The position numbers and the translations under genes are program-made. Source: an uncultured Bacteroidales bacterium (lineage in GTDB: Bacteria; Bacteroidota; Bacteroidia; Bacteroidales; Muribaculaceae). Taken from it: 64,000 nucleotides of DNA. Positions within the stretch are counted from its first letter, which is position 1. Each line of letters opens with the position of its first letter. The DNA is taken from the NCBI GenBank assembly GCA_902786725.1, contig CADADP010000003.1:62001-126000 (forward strand), given 5' to 3'. Shown in pieces: positions 45,513 through 56,016 of the stretch. The notes beneath the pieces were generated by a model. The model searched no databases and was not told where the DNA came from. It saw nothing but the letters and a program-made list of their open reading frames with translations.

Positions 45513-45770
45513 TTACTTAGCCTTTTCGATGATTTCTACTAATCTCCATCTCTTTGTCTTACTCAAAGGACGAGTCTCCATCAAGCGAACCGTATCGCCT
45601 ACATTGCACTCATTCTTCTCGTCATGAGCATGGTACTTCTTCGTCTTGTTCACGAACTTACCATAAATCGGGTGCTTCTCCTTCCACTTCACCATTACAG
45701 TGATCGTCTTGTCCGACTTGTTGCTCGAAACCACCCCAATTCTTTCTTTCCTTAAATTTCTTTCTTCCAT
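45513..45770 (-). CDS. rpsQ: 30S ribosomal protein S17
   Basis: 85 residues with the OB fold [20 protein letters not shown] and [20 protein letters not shown]. It is a primary 16S rRNA-binding protein. It lies 13 bp after rpmC. Confidence 0.97.
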   Translation of the reverse strand: MEERNLRKERIGVVSSNKSDKTITVMVKWKEKHPIYGKFVNKTKKYHAHDEKNECNVGDTVRLMETRPLSKTKRWRLVEIIEKAK

Positions 45771-45783
45771 TTCTCAATCGGGA

Positions 45784-45981
45784 TTACTTAATGTTTAATT
45801 CGCGGGCACGAATCTCTGTTTTGATTCGAGCTATTATCTTACGGTCACGCGTTATCTTGGCCGGATTGTCAAGAGGCGAAATCGAATGCTGAATCTTCTC
45901 CTGAACATACTCCTTCTCAGCCACCTCCAAGCGCTCACGAAGTTCCTTGTCGCTCAGTTCTCTTAATTCTTCTTTTTTCAT
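45784..45981 (-). CDS. rpmC: 50S ribosomal protein L29
   Basis: 65 residues forming a helical hairpin: MKKEELRELSDKELRERLEV and ITRDRKIIARIKTEIRAREL. L29 lies at the exit tunnel beside L23. It lies 26 bp after rplP. Confidence 0.96.
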   Translation of the reverse strand: MKKEELRELSDKELRERLEVAEKEYVQEKIQHSISPLDNPAKITRDRKIIARIKTEIRARELNIK

Positions 45982-46007
45982 GTCTGTTTCTCCTTTCTTA
46001 ACAATTT

Positions 46008-46442
46008 TTACACTGTCTGAGTGGGGTCATAGTCACGACGGATAAGGAACTTCGTCTTCACCGGCAACTTCTGAGCCGCCAAGCGCAACGCTTCCTTAGC
46101 AATGTCATAACTCACACCATCCACCTCTATCAACACTCGGCCGGGGAACACCGGAGCAACATATCCTGCAACATCACCTTTTCCTTTACCCATACGCACG
46201 TCGGCCGGCTTACGAGTAATTGGCTTATCCGGGAATATCCTGATCCAAATGTTTCCTTCACGCTGCATATAACGCGTCACAGCCACACGAGCAGCCTCTA
46301 TCTGCTGAGCAGTTATCCATTTAGCCTCCAGCGTCTTGATGCCGAATGAGCCAAATGCCAACTGATTGCCGCGCTTCGAGTACTTACGAACCTTTCCGTC
46401 CGACGGGCGGCGATATCTTAATCTTCTTGGTTGTTGTAACAT
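46008..46442 (-). CDS. rplP: 50S ribosomal protein L16
   Basis: 144 residues. It opens [20 protein letters not shown], slightly different from the usual MLxPKRxKyRk but in register. The core is [20 protein letters not shown] with [20 protein letters not shown] and [20 protein letters not shown]. It contributes to the A-site tRNA region. It lies 16 bp after rpsC. Confidence 0.97.
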   Translation of the reverse strand: MLQQPRRLRYRRPSDGKVRKYSKRGNQLAFGSFGIKTLEAKWITAQQIEAARVAVTRYMQREGNIWIRIFPDKPITRKPADVRMGKGKGDVAGYVAPVFPGRVLIEVDGVSYDIAKEALRLAAQKLPVKTKFLIRRDYDPTQTV

Positions 46443-46458
46443 CTTCTCTCAGTTTTTT

Positions 46459-47193
46459 TTAACGGTTGTTCTTCTTGTTTCTGAAACCTCCACGGCGCTC
46501 ACGACCAGCTCCACCATTCTGGCGGCGATCGCTACTGTTCTGTGCCAGGTTCGGAGCAAGATCACGCTTGCCATAAACCTCACCACGGCAGATCCAGACC
46601 TTAACACCTATCAAGCCCACCTTTGTCAGTGCGGGCACCAATGCGTAGTCGATATCGGCACGCAACGTGTGAAGCGGAGTACGACCCTCTTTGAACATCT
46701 CTGAACGAGCCATTTCTGCTCCATTCAAGCGTCCGCTGATCTGTATCTTAATGCCCTCAGCTCCCTGACGGATTGCCGACGCTATCGCCATCTTCACAGC
46801 ACGGCGATATGCCACCTTACCCTCAATCTGATGAGCTATAGTGTTTGCCACTATCACAGCATCCACCTCCGGACGCTTCACCTCATATATGTTAAGCTGA
46901 ACATCCTTGTCGGTAACCTTCTTCAACTCTTCCTTTAGCTTGTCCACGTCCTGGCCACCCTTGCCTATTATCATACCGGGGCGACTCGTGCAAATCGTGA
47001 TTGTCACAAGCTTCAGCGTACGCTCTATCACTATGCGAGAAACACTCGCGTTAGCAAGACGCACCTCCAAATACTTACGTATCTTGCTGTCCTCAAGCAA
47101 AGTATCGCCATAATTGTTGCCCCCGTACCAGTTCGAATCCCAGCCACGGATCACACCTAAACGATTACTGATTGGATTTACTTTCTGTCCCAT
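46459..47193 (-). CDS. rpsC: 30S ribosomal protein S3
   Basis: 244 residues. The N-terminal KH domain carries [20 protein letters not shown] and [17 protein letters not shown] (GxxG loop IGKG). The C-terminal domain has [20 protein letters not shown]. The basic low-complexity tail is [21 protein letters not shown]3 guards mRNA entry. Confidence 0.98.
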   Translation of the reverse strand: MGQKVNPISNRLGVIRGWDSNWYGGNNYGDTLLEDSKIRKYLEVRLANASVSRIVIERTLKLVTITICTSRPGMIIGKGGQDVDKLKEELKKVTDKDVQLNIYEVKRPEVDAVIVANTIAHQIEGKVAYRRAVKMAIASAIRQGAEGIKIQISGRLNGAEMARSEMFKEGRTPLHTLRADIDYALVPALTKVGLIGVKVWICRGEVYGKRDLAPNLAQNSSDRRQNGGAGRERRGGFRNKKNNR

Positions 47194-47199
47194 ACCTTT

Positions 47200-47610
47200 T
47201 TATTCGTTATTAGCGTTACTTTCTATGCGCTCTACTTGCAACGTCACATGATTCGAACGTTTACGAATCCTATAACCACGACCCTGAGGGGCCGGACGAA
47301 GACGCTTCAGCATTGGAGCTGCATCTACCTTTATCTCCTTAATATATAGCACACCGCTCTCGGCCTTCTCGCCATTCTTCTGCTCCCAGTTCGAGATAGC
47401 ACTCTTCAACAGCTTCTCAACCGGCTTTGCCGCATGCTTGCTCGAGAAATGGAGCAAACCCAGCGCCTTGAACACTTCCACACCGCGCACCATGTCTGCC
47501 ACCAAACGCATCTTGCGTGGTGAACTCGGCTCATTGCGCAGCACAGCATAGCTCTTCATCGCGCGAGCTTCCTGCAATTTCTTCGCTGATTCTCTTTTTC
47601 TTTTACCCAT
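47200..47610 (-). CDS. rplV: 50S ribosomal protein L22
   Basis: 136 residues: [40 protein letters not shown] and the tunnel-lining hairpin ending with [20 protein letters not shown]. It lies 6 bp before rpsC. Confidence 0.97.
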   Translation of the reverse strand: MGKRKRESAKKLQEARAMKSYAVLRNEPSSPRKMRLVADMVRGVEVFKALGLLHFSSKHAAKPVEKLLKSAISNWEQKNGEKAESGVLYIKEIKVDAAPMLKRLRPAPQGRGYRIRKRSNHVTLQVERIESNANNE

Positions 47611-47653
47611 TGTATTTAATCCTTTTTTATTCAGTTAGTGTTTCCCGGGCCCA

Positions 47654-47920
47654 TTACTTGTTGTTGCCACTATGACCACGGAACGTACGCGTCGGAGCAA
47701 ACTCGCCCAACTTGTGACCTACCATGTTCTCAGTTACATACACGGGAATAAACTTATTTCCATTGTGAACCGCAAACGTGTGACCCACAAACTCCGGCGA
47801 TATCATCGACGCGCGAGACCATGTCTTTATCACGCTCTTCTTGCCGCTCTCATTCATGGCGTCAACCTTCTTCTCCAGCTTCACACTGATATATGGGCCT
47901 TTTTTTAATGAACGACTCAT
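47654..47920 (-). CDS. rpsS: 30S ribosomal protein S19
   Basis: 88 residues: [40 protein letters not shown] and ending [17 protein letters not shown], all standard. It forms part of the small-subunit head. It lies 22 bp after rplB. Confidence 0.98.
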   Translation of the reverse strand: MSRSLKKGPYISVKLEKKVDAMNESGKKSVIKTWSRASMISPEFVGHTFAVHNGNKFIPVYVTENMVGHKLGEFAPTRTFRGHSGNNK

Positions 47921-47942
47921 AAAAAATTAACTTTTAATCAAA

Positions 47943-48767
47943 TTACTTCTTCCTTCTTTCAATTATATACTTCGAAGACTGCTTCTTCGGACGACGTGTC
48001 TTCAAGCCCTTCGCATATAGTCCGGTACGAGAACGGGGATGTCCGCCCGACTGACGGCCTTCACCACCACCCATCGGGTGATCCACTGGGTTCATCACCA
48101 CACCGCGGTTATGCGGACGGCGACCTAGCCAACGTGAACGACCGGCCTTTCCCGACTGCTCCAATGCGTGATCCGAATTTCCTACCACTCCCACGGTAGC
48201 ACGGCAAGTCCCAAGCACTTTACGTGTCTCGCCACTGGGCAACTTCACTATCGCGTAGTCACCGTCGCGAGACGTCAATTGAGCGAATGTCCCGGCACTG
48301 CGAGCTATACTCGCACCCTGACCTGGACGTAATTCGATGTTGTGAATTAAAGTACCAACAGGAATGTTCTTTAGTGGAAGCGCGTTTCCCACTTCGGGGG
48401 CCACGTTCTCACCGCTTTCAACTGTAGCGCCAACTTCTAGTCCGTTGGGTGCAATCATATAAGCTTTCAAGCCATCTTTGTAATAAAGCAACGCTATACG
48501 AGCCGAACGGTTAGGATCGTACTCTATCGTCTTTACTACTGCTGGCACACCGTCATGATTCCTCTTGAAGTCTATCAAACGATACTTGCGCCTATGGCCG
48601 CCTCCTCTGTAACGGGTCGTCCTGTGACCCTCGTTGTTGCGACCACCGGTACTGCGCTTGCCGACTACGAGAGATTTCTCTGGTGTACTGGTTGTAATGT
48701 TGTCAAATACACCAATAATCTTGTGTCTTTGCCCCGGTGTTGTGGGCTTCAATTTTCTTACTGCCAT
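47943..48767 (-). CDS. rplB: 50S ribosomal protein L2
   Basis: 274 residues. The OB and SH3-like domains are intact, with [40 protein letters not shown] and the conserved C-terminal [20 protein letters not shown] containing the His needed for peptidyl-transfer-site function. It lies 6 bp after rplW. Confidence 0.98.
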   Translation of the reverse strand: MAVRKLKPTTPGQRHKIIGVFDNITTSTPEKSLVVGKRSTGGRNNEGHRTTRYRGGGHRRKYRLIDFKRNHDGVPAVVKTIEYDPNRSARIALLYYKDGLKAYMIAPNGLEVGATVESGENVAPEVGNALPLKNIPVGTLIHNIELRPGQGASIARSAGTFAQLTSRDGDYAIVKLPSGETRKVLGTCRATVGVVGNSDHALEQSGKAGRSRWLGRRPHNRGVVMNPVDHPMGGGEGRQSGGHPRSRTGLYAKGLKTRRPKKQSSKYIIERRKK

Positions 48768-48773
48768 TTTTTA

Positions 48774-49064
48774 TTAAATATTACTATAGAAATCAATGCT
48801 TTGTCCCTCTGCAAGGGTTACTACGGCCTTCTTAAACGACGGCATCTTTCCGCGAACAAGACCAGCCTTGGTGTAACGCTGCTTACGCTTACCGTCATAG
48901 CTTATCGTGTTCACAGCCACAACCTTCACGTCATACAACTTCTCCACCAGATCCTTTATCTGATACTTGTTTGCCTCGGGAGATACCCTGAAAGTATAAC
49001 GGCCCGTCTTCTCACTGACTGCATTCGCCTTCTCAGTTACGATTGGTCTGATTGTTATATCCAT
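48774..49064 (-). CDS. rplW: 50S ribosomal protein L23
   Basis: 96 residues: MDITIRPIVTEKANAVSEKT, VSPEANKYQIKDLVEKLYDV and RKQRYTKAGLVRGKMPSFKK. It lies at the tunnel exit and docks trigger factor and SRP. It lies 16 bp after rplD. Confidence 0.97.
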   Translation of the reverse strand: MDITIRPIVTEKANAVSEKTGRYTFRVSPEANKYQIKDLVEKLYDVKVVAVNTISYDGKRKQRYTKAGLVRGKMPSFKKAVVTLAEGQSIDFYSNI

Positions 49065-49080
49065 TTGTTACCTCCTTTTC

Positions 49081-49704
49081 TTAAAATTGATTCAGCACTT
49101 CCACACTGCTCTCGGTCAGCAACAGAGCCTTGTTGTCAAGAATCGAATATGTGTTCAAGTCGCGAGCTGTCATCAAACGCACTCCGGGAACGTTTCGACA
49201 AGACAAATACACATTCTCACGCTTCTCGGCAAGAACCAGCGTCACCTTCTGATAAAGCAGGTTCAAACCCTTAGCCACAGCCACAAAGTCCTTTGTGCGA
49301 GGTGCAGCGAAATCAAAATCTTCCACAACCACAATCTGATTCTGCTGAGCCTTGAACGTAAGTGCCGAGCGACGAGCAAGGGCCTTCATCTTCTTGTTCA
49401 ACTTGAAAGAATAGTTACGTGGACGCGGACCGAACACTCTACCTCCACCACGCAACAGCGGCGAATTGATATCTCCATGACGAGCGCCACCGCCACCCTT
49501 CTGACGGCCTAGCTTCTTCGTCGAACCCGATATCTCACTTCTTTCTTTCGACTTATGCGTACCCTGACGCTTGTTTGCAAGGTACTGCTTCACATCCAGG
49601 TAAACAACGTGCTCGTTCGGGGTCTCAAGGCCAAATACAGCCTCGCTCAACGTCACTTTCTTACCGGTGTCTTCTCCTTTTATGTTATATACAGCGAGTT
49701 CCAT
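49081..49704 (-). CDS. rplD: 50S ribosomal protein L4
   Basis: 207 residues. The tunnel-reaching loop has [20 protein letters not shown] and [20 protein letters not shown]; the globular part ends [18 protein letters not shown]. In E. coli L4 represses the S10 operon. The start overlaps the rplC stop by one base. Confidence 0.97.
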   Translation of the reverse strand: MELAVYNIKGEDTGKKVTLSEAVFGLETPNEHVVYLDVKQYLANKRQGTHKSKERSEISGSTKKLGRQKGGGGARHGDINSPLLRGGGRVFGPRPRNYSFKLNKKMKALARRSALTFKAQQNQIVVVEDFDFAAPRTKDFVAVAKGLNLLYQKVTLVLAEKRENVYLSCRNVPGVRLMTARDLNTYSILDNKALLLTESSVEVLNQF

Positions 49705-50321
49705 TATTTCATTATTGATAAGATTGAACCTTTACTGCCCGGAACTGAACCCTTCACTATCAGAAGATTGTTCTCAGGCAACACTTTAATAATCTGCAAG
49801 TTCTGAACGGTTACTCGATCGCTGCCCATATGGCCAGCCATACGCATCCCCTTAAACACCTTTGCAGGATAAGAACAGGCTCCTATCGATCCGGGAGCAC
49901 GGTAACGGTCATCCTGACCATGGGTCTTCTGACCTACTCCGCCAAAACCATGACGCTTAACCACGCCCTGGAAACCTTTTCCCTTCGATACACCTATCAC
50001 GTCCACAAACGACTCACCGGCAAACAGCTCCACCGTGATGGTCTCGCCGGCATGATGCTCGCCCTCAAATCCTTTGAACTCGGCCAAGTGGCACTGTGGC
50101 TTCACTCCGGCTTTCTTAAAATGACCTGCCTCAGGCTTCGTCGTGTGCTTGTCCTTCTTCTCCTCGAAGCCAAGCTGAAGTGCCTCATAACCGTCTTTTT
50201 CAAGAGTCTTTACCTGAGTAACTACACAAGGACCTACTTCGATAACAGTGCACGGCACATTCTTGCCGTCGGCACTGAACACGGATGTCATTCCGATTTT
50301 CTTTCCTAATAATCCTGGCAT
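49704..50321 (-). CDS. rplC: 50S ribosomal protein L3
   Basis: 205 residues. It begins [20 protein letters not shown]; its extended loop holds [20 protein letters not shown], and it has the conserved [20 protein letters not shown] region. L3 helps organise the peptidyl-transferase centre. It lies 46 bp after rpsJ. Confidence 0.98.
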   Translation of the reverse strand: MPGLLGKKIGMTSVFSADGKNVPCTVIEVGPCVVTQVKTLEKDGYEALQLGFEEKKDKHTTKPEAGHFKKAGVKPQCHLAEFKGFEGEHHAGETITVELFAGESFVDVIGVSKGKGFQGVVKRHGFGGVGQKTHGQDDRYRAPGSIGACSYPAKVFKGMRMAGHMGSDRVTVQNLQIIKVLPENNLLIVKGSVPGSKGSILSIMK

Positions 50322-50367
50322 TTCTCTAAATTTTTAATTAAACTTCGTTTCTTAGTAAATCGCATTA

Positions 50368-50673
50368 CTACACTTTGATTTCAACTTCCACGCCACTCGG
50401 CAACTCCAACTTCATCAAGGCATCCACCGTCTTTGCTGTCGAACTGTAGATGTCTATCAGACGCTTGTAAGACGCCAACTGGAATTGCTCACGCGACTTC
50501 TTGTTCACGAAAGTCGAACGGTTCACCGTGAAGATTCGCTTGTGCGTCGGCAGGGGAATCGGACCGCTCACCACTGCACCGGTAGTCTTCACCGTCTTCA
50601 CAATCTTCTCGGCCGACTTGTCAACCAAGTTGTGATCATAAGACTTTAACTTAATTCTGATTTTTTGACTCAT
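50368..50673 (-). CDS. rpsJ: 30S ribosomal protein S10
   Basis: 101 residues: [40 protein letters not shown] and the helix with [16 protein letters not shown]. It lies 18 bp after fusA, with no tuf between them, as is usual in Bacteroidota. S10 is also the NusE antitermination factor. Confidence 0.98.
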   Translation of the reverse strand: MSQKIRIKLKSYDHNLVDKSAEKIVKTVKTTGAVVSGPIPLPTHKRIFTVNRSTFVNKKSREQFQLASYKRLIDIYSSTAKTVDALMKLELPSGVEVEIKV

Positions 50674-50691
50674 ATTTGTAATTATAAATTA

Positions 50692-52809
50692 TTATTTCAG
50701 TAAATCTACGCGACCCTGAACCTCGCCCAAAACCTTCTCGGCTATCGAGCGACTCACCTCAGCATAGTGCGAGAACGACATCGTGCTCGTCGCACGACCC
50801 GACGTTATCGTACGCAACGCCGTCACATAACCGAACATCTCGGCAAGCGGCGCCAGCGCCTTCACTATACGGGCTCCACTGCGACTGCTCTCCATGCCCT
50901 CCACTTGGCCACGGCGCTTGTTCAAGTCTCCTATCACATCGCCCATGTTCTCCTCAGGGGTCACAACTTCCACACGCATTATCGGCTCCAGCAACACCGG
51001 CTTCGCTTTCGCGCAGGCCTTCCTGAATGCCATCATAGCGCATATCTCAAACGATAACTGGTCAGAATCCACCGGATGATACGACCCGTCTATCACAGTC
51101 ACTTTCAAGTGCTCCACAGGATACCCGGCCAGCACACCATTGCGCATCGCACTCTGGAATCCTTTCTGTATCGACGGGATATACTCCTTCGGAATGTTTC
51201 CGCCCTTCACCTCATCCACAAACTGCAGACTGCCCTCAAAGTCGGCATCCACCGGCTCCACTCGGCATATAATGTCCGCAAACTTGCCGCGGCCTCCGGT
51301 CTGCTTCTTGAACACCTCGCGAAGCTCCACCGGCTCTGTTATCGCCTCTTTATACGTCACCTGAGGACGTCCCTGGTTGCACTCCACCTTAAACTCGCGA
51401 CGCAAGCGATCCAGAATAATATCCAGATGCAACTCGCCCATTCCGCGAATTATCGTCTGACCGGTCTCCTCATTGGCCTCCACCTGGAAAGTGGGGTCTT
51501 CCTCGGCCAACTTCAGCAGACCTGCGTCCAAGCGCTCCAAGTCGCCCTGGGTCTTAGGCTCCACAGCTATCCCAATCACCGGCTCCGGGAAGTCCATAGC
51601 CTCAAGCTCTATCGGATGACGCTCGTCACACAACGTGTCGCCTGTGCGAACATCCTTAAAGCCTACACCGGCTCCGATATCGCCACAACCTATCACCTCC
51701 ATCGGATTCTGATGGTTGGAATGCATCTGAAACAGACGTGAAATGCGCTCCTTCTTTCCCGTGCGGCTGTTCAGCACGTAACTCCCGCTCTCCATCTTGC
51801 CGGAATAAACGCGGAAGAATACAAGCCTTCCCACATACGGGTCTGTCGCTATCTTAAACACCAGCGCGCACAGGGGCTCATCCTCTTTCGGGTGACGAAC
51901 TTCTTCCTTGCTGCCACCGGCGCTCGTTCCGGTCACCTCCTTCGTGTCGGCGGGACTCGGCAAGTATGCGCACACAGCATCCAGCAACGGCTGCACACCC
52001 TTATTCTTGAATGAACTTCCACACAACATAGGCACCACCTCCATTTTCAACGTAGCCACGCGCAGCGCACGCTTCACGTCGGCCTCGTCTATCGTCTCGG
52101 GTGATTCTATATACTTCTCCATCAGAGCATCATCAAACGATGCTATATTCTCAAGCATCTTATCCCGATACTCCAGACACTCGTCCAGCATCTCGGCCGG
52201 TATCTCCTCCTCGGAGTACTCGGCTCCCATAGTCTCATCATGCCAGTACAGTGCCTTCATACGTATCAAATCCACAACACCCTTAAACTTGTCCTCAGCA
52301 CCTATCGGCAACTGAATCGGACACGGATTTGCTCCAAGCATGTCATGAAGCTGACGCGCCACCTCCAGGAAATTAGCGCCATTGCGGTCCATCTTATTCA
52401 CGTATGCTATGCGCGGAACGTTGTACTTGTCGGCCTGACGCCACACGGTCTCGCTCTGGGGCTCAACGCCTCCCACAGCGCAGAACGTGGCTATAGCGCC
52501 ATCCAACACTCGCAACGAACGCTCCACCTCCACCGTGAAGTCCACGTGTCCCGGAGTGTCTATCAGGTTGATTTTATACTTGCCGCCTGCATAGTTCCAG
52601 AAAGCCGTTGTCGCGGCAGACGTAATCGTTATACCGCGCTCCTGCTCTTGAACCATCCAGTCCATAGTGGCCGCTCCATCATGCACCTCACCTATCTTGT
52701 GCGTCAAGCCGGTGTAGTACAAGATGCGCTCCGATGTAGTAGTCTTTCCGGCATCAATGTGAGCCATGATGCCTATGTTTCGCGTATATTTCAGTTGACT
52801 GTCAGCCAT
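50692..52809 (-). CDS. fusA: Elongation factor G
   Basis: A 705-residue translocase GTPase. G1 [10 protein letters not shown] (about 16-25), switch region [19 protein letters not shown]3 DTPGHVDF, G4 NKMD. Domains II-V follow, including the domain IV segment with [15 protein letters not shown] and the domain V region ending [20 protein letters not shown]. It is the str-operon copy, between rpsG and rpsJ. Confidence 0.98.
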   Translation of the reverse strand: MADSQLKYTRNIGIMAHIDAGKTTTSERILYYTGLTHKIGEVHDGAATMDWMVQEQERGITITSAATTAFWNYAGGKYKINLIDTPGHVDFTVEVERSLRVLDGAIATFCAVGGVEPQSETVWRQADKYNVPRIAYVNKMDRNGANFLEVARQLHDMLGANPCPIQLPIGAEDKFKGVVDLIRMKALYWHDETMGAEYSEEEIPAEMLDECLEYRDKMLENIASFDDALMEKYIESPETIDEADVKRALRVATLKMEVVPMLCGSSFKNKGVQPLLDAVCAYLPSPADTKEVTGTSAGGSKEEVRHPKEDEPLCALVFKIATDPYVGRLVFFRVYSGKMESGSYVLNSRTGKKERISRLFQMHSNHQNPMEVIGCGDIGAGVGFKDVRTGDTLCDERHPIELEAMDFPEPVIGIAVEPKTQGDLERLDAGLLKLAEEDPTFQVEANEETGQTIIRGMGELHLDIILDRLRREFKVECNQGRPQVTYKEAITEPVELREVFKKQTGGRGKFADIICRVEPVDADFEGSLQFVDEVKGGNIPKEYIPSIQKGFQSAMRNGVLAGYPVEHLKVTVIDGSYHPVDSDQLSFEICAMMAFRKACAKAKPVLLEPIMRVEVVTPEENMGDVIGDLNKRRGQVEGMESSRSGARIVKALAPLAEMFGYVTALRTITSGRATSTMSFSHYAEVSRSIAEKVLGEVQGRVDLLK

Positions 52810-52835
52810 TCGTATCTTTTCCGCCTCTCAATCAA

Positions 52836-53312
52836 TTAAAATCTGAAATGTGCAAATGCGCGGTTCGCCTCGGCCATGCGGTGCATATCCTCCTTACGCT
52901 TGAATGCACCTCCCTGCTCGTTATAAGCGTCGATTATCTCGGCTGCGAGCTTGTCGGCCATGGTCTTTCCACCACGCTTGCGGGCGAATATAATCAAGTT
53001 CTTCATCGACACCGACTCCTTACGGTCGGGACGAATCTCAGTCGGCACCTGGAACGTCGCACCACCTATTCTGCGCGACTTCACCTCCACCTGAGGGGTC
53101 ACCTTCTCAAGGGCCTCCTTCCAGATGTCAAGCGGTGCCTTCTCTTCTTTCGCAAGCTTCTGGCCCACTATCTCAAGGGCACTATAGAAGATGCGGTACG
53201 ACGTGTTCTTCTTGCCGTCATACATCAAGTGATTCACGAATTTCGAAACTCTTACATCACCAAACTTGGGGTCTGGAAGAATAATCCGTTTCTTGGGCTT
53301 TGCCTTTCTCAT
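52836..53312 (-). CDS. rpsG: 30S ribosomal protein S7
   Basis: 158 residues: [40 protein letters not shown] and ending with [21 protein letters not shown]7 nucleates the small-subunit head and, in E. coli, represses the str operon by binding the spacer before its gene. Here that spacer is 156 nt. Confidence 0.98.
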   Translation of the reverse strand: MRKAKPKKRIILPDPKFGDVRVSKFVNHLMYDGKKNTSYRIFYSALEIVGQKLAKEEKAPLDIWKEALEKVTPQVEVKSRRIGGATFQVPTEIRPDRKESVSMKNLIIFARKRGGKTMADKLAAEIIDAYNEQGGAFKRKEDMHRMAEANRAFAHFRF

Positions 53313-53468
53313 TTTTCTCTTTTGTAATTGTAGTTTTTGTCCGCTTGGTTGTTGCTTCTTTGTTCTTCAACGGCCGTCGCTACAGCCATTTACTCAACCG
53401 GGTCATCCAATCCAATAATTCAAAAACTAAGTTTAACTGTTTTGTGTTTCTTTAAGTTTGAAAAGTCC
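53313..53468 (-). promoter_or_regulatory. 156-nt rpsL-rpsG spacer, candidate S7 control region
   Basis: In mRNA sense a hairpin can be drawn with GGTTG (53395-53399) and CAACC (53347-53351) closing an inner GGC/GCC-rich part. In E. coli the equivalent spacer is the S7 autoregulation target. The similarity here is of position only. Confidence 0.35.
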
Positions 53469-53852
53469 TTACTTCTTAGCGGCTTTCGGACGCTTAGCGC
53501 CATACTTGCTTCGGCGCTGCGTGCGACCTGCTACTCCTGCCGTGTCAAGCGTTCCGCGCACAATGTGATAACGAACGCCCGGTAGATCCTTAACACGTCC
53601 GCCTCGCACCATCACTATCGAGTGCTCCTGCAGATTGTGTCCCTCGCCGGGAATGTAAGAGTTCACCTCTTTTCCGTTTGTTAATCTCACACGTGCCACC
53701 TTGCGCATTGCCGAATTAGGCTTCTTAGGGGTAGTGGTGTACACACGCACACACACTCCTCTACGCTGAGGGCATGCATCCAAAGCAGGCGATTTGCTGG
53801 TGTCCGCCAGCGAAGTACGGCCTTTTCTTACTAATTGCTGAATTGTTGGCAT
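53469..53852 (-). CDS. rpsL: 30S ribosomal protein S12
   Basis: 127 residues. It contains [20 protein letters not shown], where the Lys linked to streptomycin response is present, and [20 protein letters not shown] with the second conserved Lys-Asp pair. It is therefore wild-type at the classical resistance positions. S12 monitors decoding at the A site. It is the first gene of the long ribosomal transcript, with a 128-nt leader. Confidence 0.98.
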   Translation of the reverse strand: MPTIQQLVRKGRTSLADTSKSPALDACPQRRGVCVRVYTTTPKKPNSAMRKVARVRLTNGKEVNSYIPGEGHNLQEHSIVMVRGGRVKDLPGVRYHIVRGTLDTAGVAGRTQRRSKYGAKRPKAAKK

Positions 53853-53985
53853 CTTAGTTCTTTTTACTTTGTTTTTAGTTAATAAATTATCTTTTTCGCG
53901 CTTTTTGCCACACTCGAATATCTCGCAATCCCACTATTCATCAGCCATTTAAAGCAGTTTCGCGCTTTCCGGGCCGCAAAAGCGT
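53853..53985 (-). promoter_or_regulatory. rpsL 5' leader with alternative hairpins
   Basis: The mRNA leader begins close to CGCTTTTGC. Its CGCTTT part can pair with AAAGCG 10 nt downstream (53963-53984), and the whole CGCTTTTGC can pair, with one bulge, with a distal GCAAAAAGCG (53899-53908). These two pairings exclude each other. Such a layout would suit attenuation or autoregulation of the ribosomal block, but it was found by eye. Confidence 0.4.
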
Positions 53986-53987
53986 TG

Positions 53988-54019
53988 CAAAGTTACACAC
54001 TAATTCGCTAACCACCAAA
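53988..54019 (-). promoter_or_regulatory. Promoter of the ribosomal super-operon
   Basis: On the minus strand: TTTG (54016-54019), a 20-nt spacer, then TAACTTTG (53988-53995): an exact consensus match, expected start about 53985. Confidence 0.85.
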
Positions 54020-54135
54020 TATTTTCAAGACTTTCCCCTTTATATATTAGGTGAAATACACCCCTTTCCCACCTCGCATCACACATAAGTGACTATTAAT
54101 TAACCCTTTCTATTTTTAGGGTTTATTAACGTTTT

Positions 54136-54690
54136 TCACAGATTTTCAAAAGGTTTAATATCTTTTAACAACACGCCAAGTCTATCCTTCTCACTCAGCA
54201 ACATCTCTTCCACTCTTATTCGCCAGTCTATACCCAGGACGGGGTCATCAAACTTTAGCGTACATTCACTCTGCGGACAATACACGTTATCCACCTTATA
54301 TTGGAACTGGGCCACATCGCTCAGCACCACAAATCCATGTGCGAAACCGCGAGGTATAAACAGTTGTAACGCGTTCTCCTGACTCAGTTCCACAGCAAAG
54401 TGCCTTCCATAGGTCGGACTGCCGCCACGCAAATCCACCACCACGTCCAGCACACAACCCTGAGACACACGCACCAACTTCGCCTGACTATACTCTCCTT
54501 TCTGGAAATGCAACCCACGGAGCACACCTTTCCTCGACACCGATTCGTTGTCTTGAATAAATTCCACATTTCCCACGTGCGACACAAACTCCTCGCGCTT
54601 GAACGTCTCGCAAAAATATCCACGCAGGTCGCCATAACGCACCGGCTCTATCAGCCACAATCCTTTTATCGCTTGCTCCGTAAACTTCAT
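54136..54690 (-). CDS. rfbC: dTDP-4-dehydrorhamnose 3,5-epimerase
   Basis: A 184-residue cupin epimerase of dTDP-L-rhamnose synthesis. Motifs: GLWLIEPVRYGDLRGYFCET, the base His in VLRGLHFQKGEYSQAKLVRV, and FIPRGFAHGFVVLSDVAQFQ followed by YKVDNVYCPQSE. The usual partners rfbA, rfbB and rfbD are not in the window. Likely promoter box at 54720. It makes nucleotide-rhamnose for surface polysaccharide. Confidence 0.93.
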   Translation of the reverse strand: MKFTEQAIKGLWLIEPVRYGDLRGYFCETFKREEFVSHVGNVEFIQDNESVSRKGVLRGLHFQKGEYSQAKLVRVSQGCVLDVVVDLRGGSPTYGRHFAVELSQENALQLFIPRGFAHGFVVLSDVAQFQYKVDNVYCPQSECTLKFDDPVLGIDWRIRVEEMLLSEKDRLGVLLKDIKPFENL

Positions 54691-54719
54691 CTCTATCTGT
54701 AATTTATCGTTTCACTTCG

Positions 54720-54727
54720 CAAAGTTA
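54720..54727 (-). promoter_or_regulatory. -7 box of rfbC
   Basis: TAACTTTG on the minus strand, an exact -7 match, with CTTG 22 nt upstream (54750-54753), slightly wider than usual. Confidence 0.6.
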
Positions 54728-54769
54728 CTCATTTTTGTTCATTCCATCGCAAGCATTTTCGCATTTTGT

Positions 54770-55789
54770 TTAGTTCCCGCTAAACTTCTTGTTCGCTATC
54801 AGATACTGACCTATCTGCACCGCGTTCAGCGCTGCGCCTTTCTTTATCTGATCTCCAACCACCCAGAACGTAAGCCCGTTATCACTACTGTAATCCTCGC
54901 GTATTCTGCCCACATACACCGGGTCACGGCGATTCACAAACAGCGGCATCGGATACTCATTCCGCACCGGGTTGTCTATCACCACTAGCCCGGGCGCGCC
55001 CATAAACGCGCGCCGCGCCTCATCAGGGCTAATCGGGCGCTCGGTCTCAATCCATATCGCCTCGCTGTGAGCCCTTATCACCGGCACCCTAACGCACGTG
55101 GCACTCACACGTATATCACTATGCATTATCTTGCGTGTCTCATTATACATCTTCGTCTCCTCGCGCGTATAACCATTGCCCATAAAGTTATCAATGTGCG
55201 GTATCACGTTATATGCCAGCTGGTGTTGAAAGTGTTTCACCGTCAATTCCGTCTTTCCGTGAGCAATCTCAGCATACTGTAGCGCCAACTCATCCATAGC
55301 TTCCAGACCGGCTCCGCTCGCCGCCTGATACGTCGCCACCTGCACATTCTTAATGTGCGACAGGTTGTCCAGCGGTTTCAGGGCCACCACCATCAGTATC
55401 GTCGTGCAATTGGGATTGGCGATGATTCTGCGCGGTGCGTTCAGTGCGTCACTCCCGTTCACCTCCGGCACCACCAGTGGCACATCTTCATCAAGCCTGA
55501 ATGCGCTACTGTTGTCTATCATAAGCGCGCCATGCTTGGTAATCGTCTCGGCAAACTCCTTTGCGGTCTCCGCTCCGGCCGACACAAAGGCCAAATCCAC
55601 ATCCTTAAAGTCATCATTATGCTCAAGCTGCTGAACTATCAGGTCCTTCCCCCTGAACGTAAATATCTTGCCGGCACTCCGCCGAGAACCGAACAACACA
55701 AGCTCCGACATCGGAAAATTCTGCTCATCCAGCACTCGCATGAACTCCTGACCAACAGCACCACTGGCCCCAACTATTGCTACCTTCAT
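54770..55789 (-). CDS. asd: Aspartate-semialdehyde dehydrogenase
   Basis: 339 residues, started at 55789 ([20 protein letters not shown]), since the upstream extension precedes the nucleotide-binding motif. It has the GxxGxxG cofactor loop, catalytic Cys in [12 protein letters not shown], the AASGAG motif, and His in [12 protein letters not shown]. It makes aspartate semialdehyde for Lys, Thr, Met and diaminopimelate. A good promoter lies 89 nt upstream. Confidence 0.96.
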   Translation of the reverse strand: MKVAIVGASGAVGQEFMRVLDEQNFPMSELVLFGSRRSAGKIFTFRGKDLIVQQLEHNDDFKDVDLAFVSAGAETAKEFAETITKHGALMIDNSSAFRLDEDVPLVVPEVNGSDALNAPRRIIANPNCTTILMVVALKPLDNLSHIKNVQVATYQAASGAGLEAMDELALQYAEIAHGKTELTVKHFQHQLAYNVIPHIDNFMGNGYTREETKMYNETRKIMHSDIRVSATCVRVPVIRAHSEAIWIETERPISPDEARRAFMGAPGLVVIDNPVRNEYPMPLFVNRRDPVYVGRIREDYSSDNGLTFWVVGDQIKKGAALNAVQIGQYLIANKKFSGN

Positions 55790-55877
55790 CTTTTTCTCTC
55801 TGTTTCTTAAATTGACAATCAATCAAAATCACTATTTCGCGAGCTCCAACGCATCGCAACATCAAGTTTCAAGACCC

Positions 55878-55908
55878 CAAAGTTAATACTTCTCAATCAC
55901 TTTTCAAC
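55878..55908 (-). promoter_or_regulatory. Promoter of asd
   Basis: On the minus strand: GTTG (55905-55908), a 19-nt spacer, then TAACTTTG (55878-55885). Confidence 0.75.
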
Positions 55909-55979
55909 GGTTTCACACAATTTTCTTCTCCTCTTCAGTGCCACACTCCACCATCGCTCTGCCAAAAAAACTCATTTCG

Positions 55980-56011
55980 CTTGCACCATACAACCTTTTT
56001 ACCTACTTTTG
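55980..56011 (+). promoter_or_regulatory. Promoter of the membrane-bound AraC-type regulator
   Basis: CTTG (55980-55983), a 20-nt spacer, then TACTTTTG (56004-56011). Transcription should begin near 56014, only about 3 nt before the ATG at 56017. Confidence 0.75.
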
Positions 56012-56016
56012 CCTCT

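Noticed and set aside
50674..50691. tuf gene between fusA and rpsJ
   Set aside because: Only 18 bp separate fusA and rpsJ; tuf must be elsewhere in this genome.
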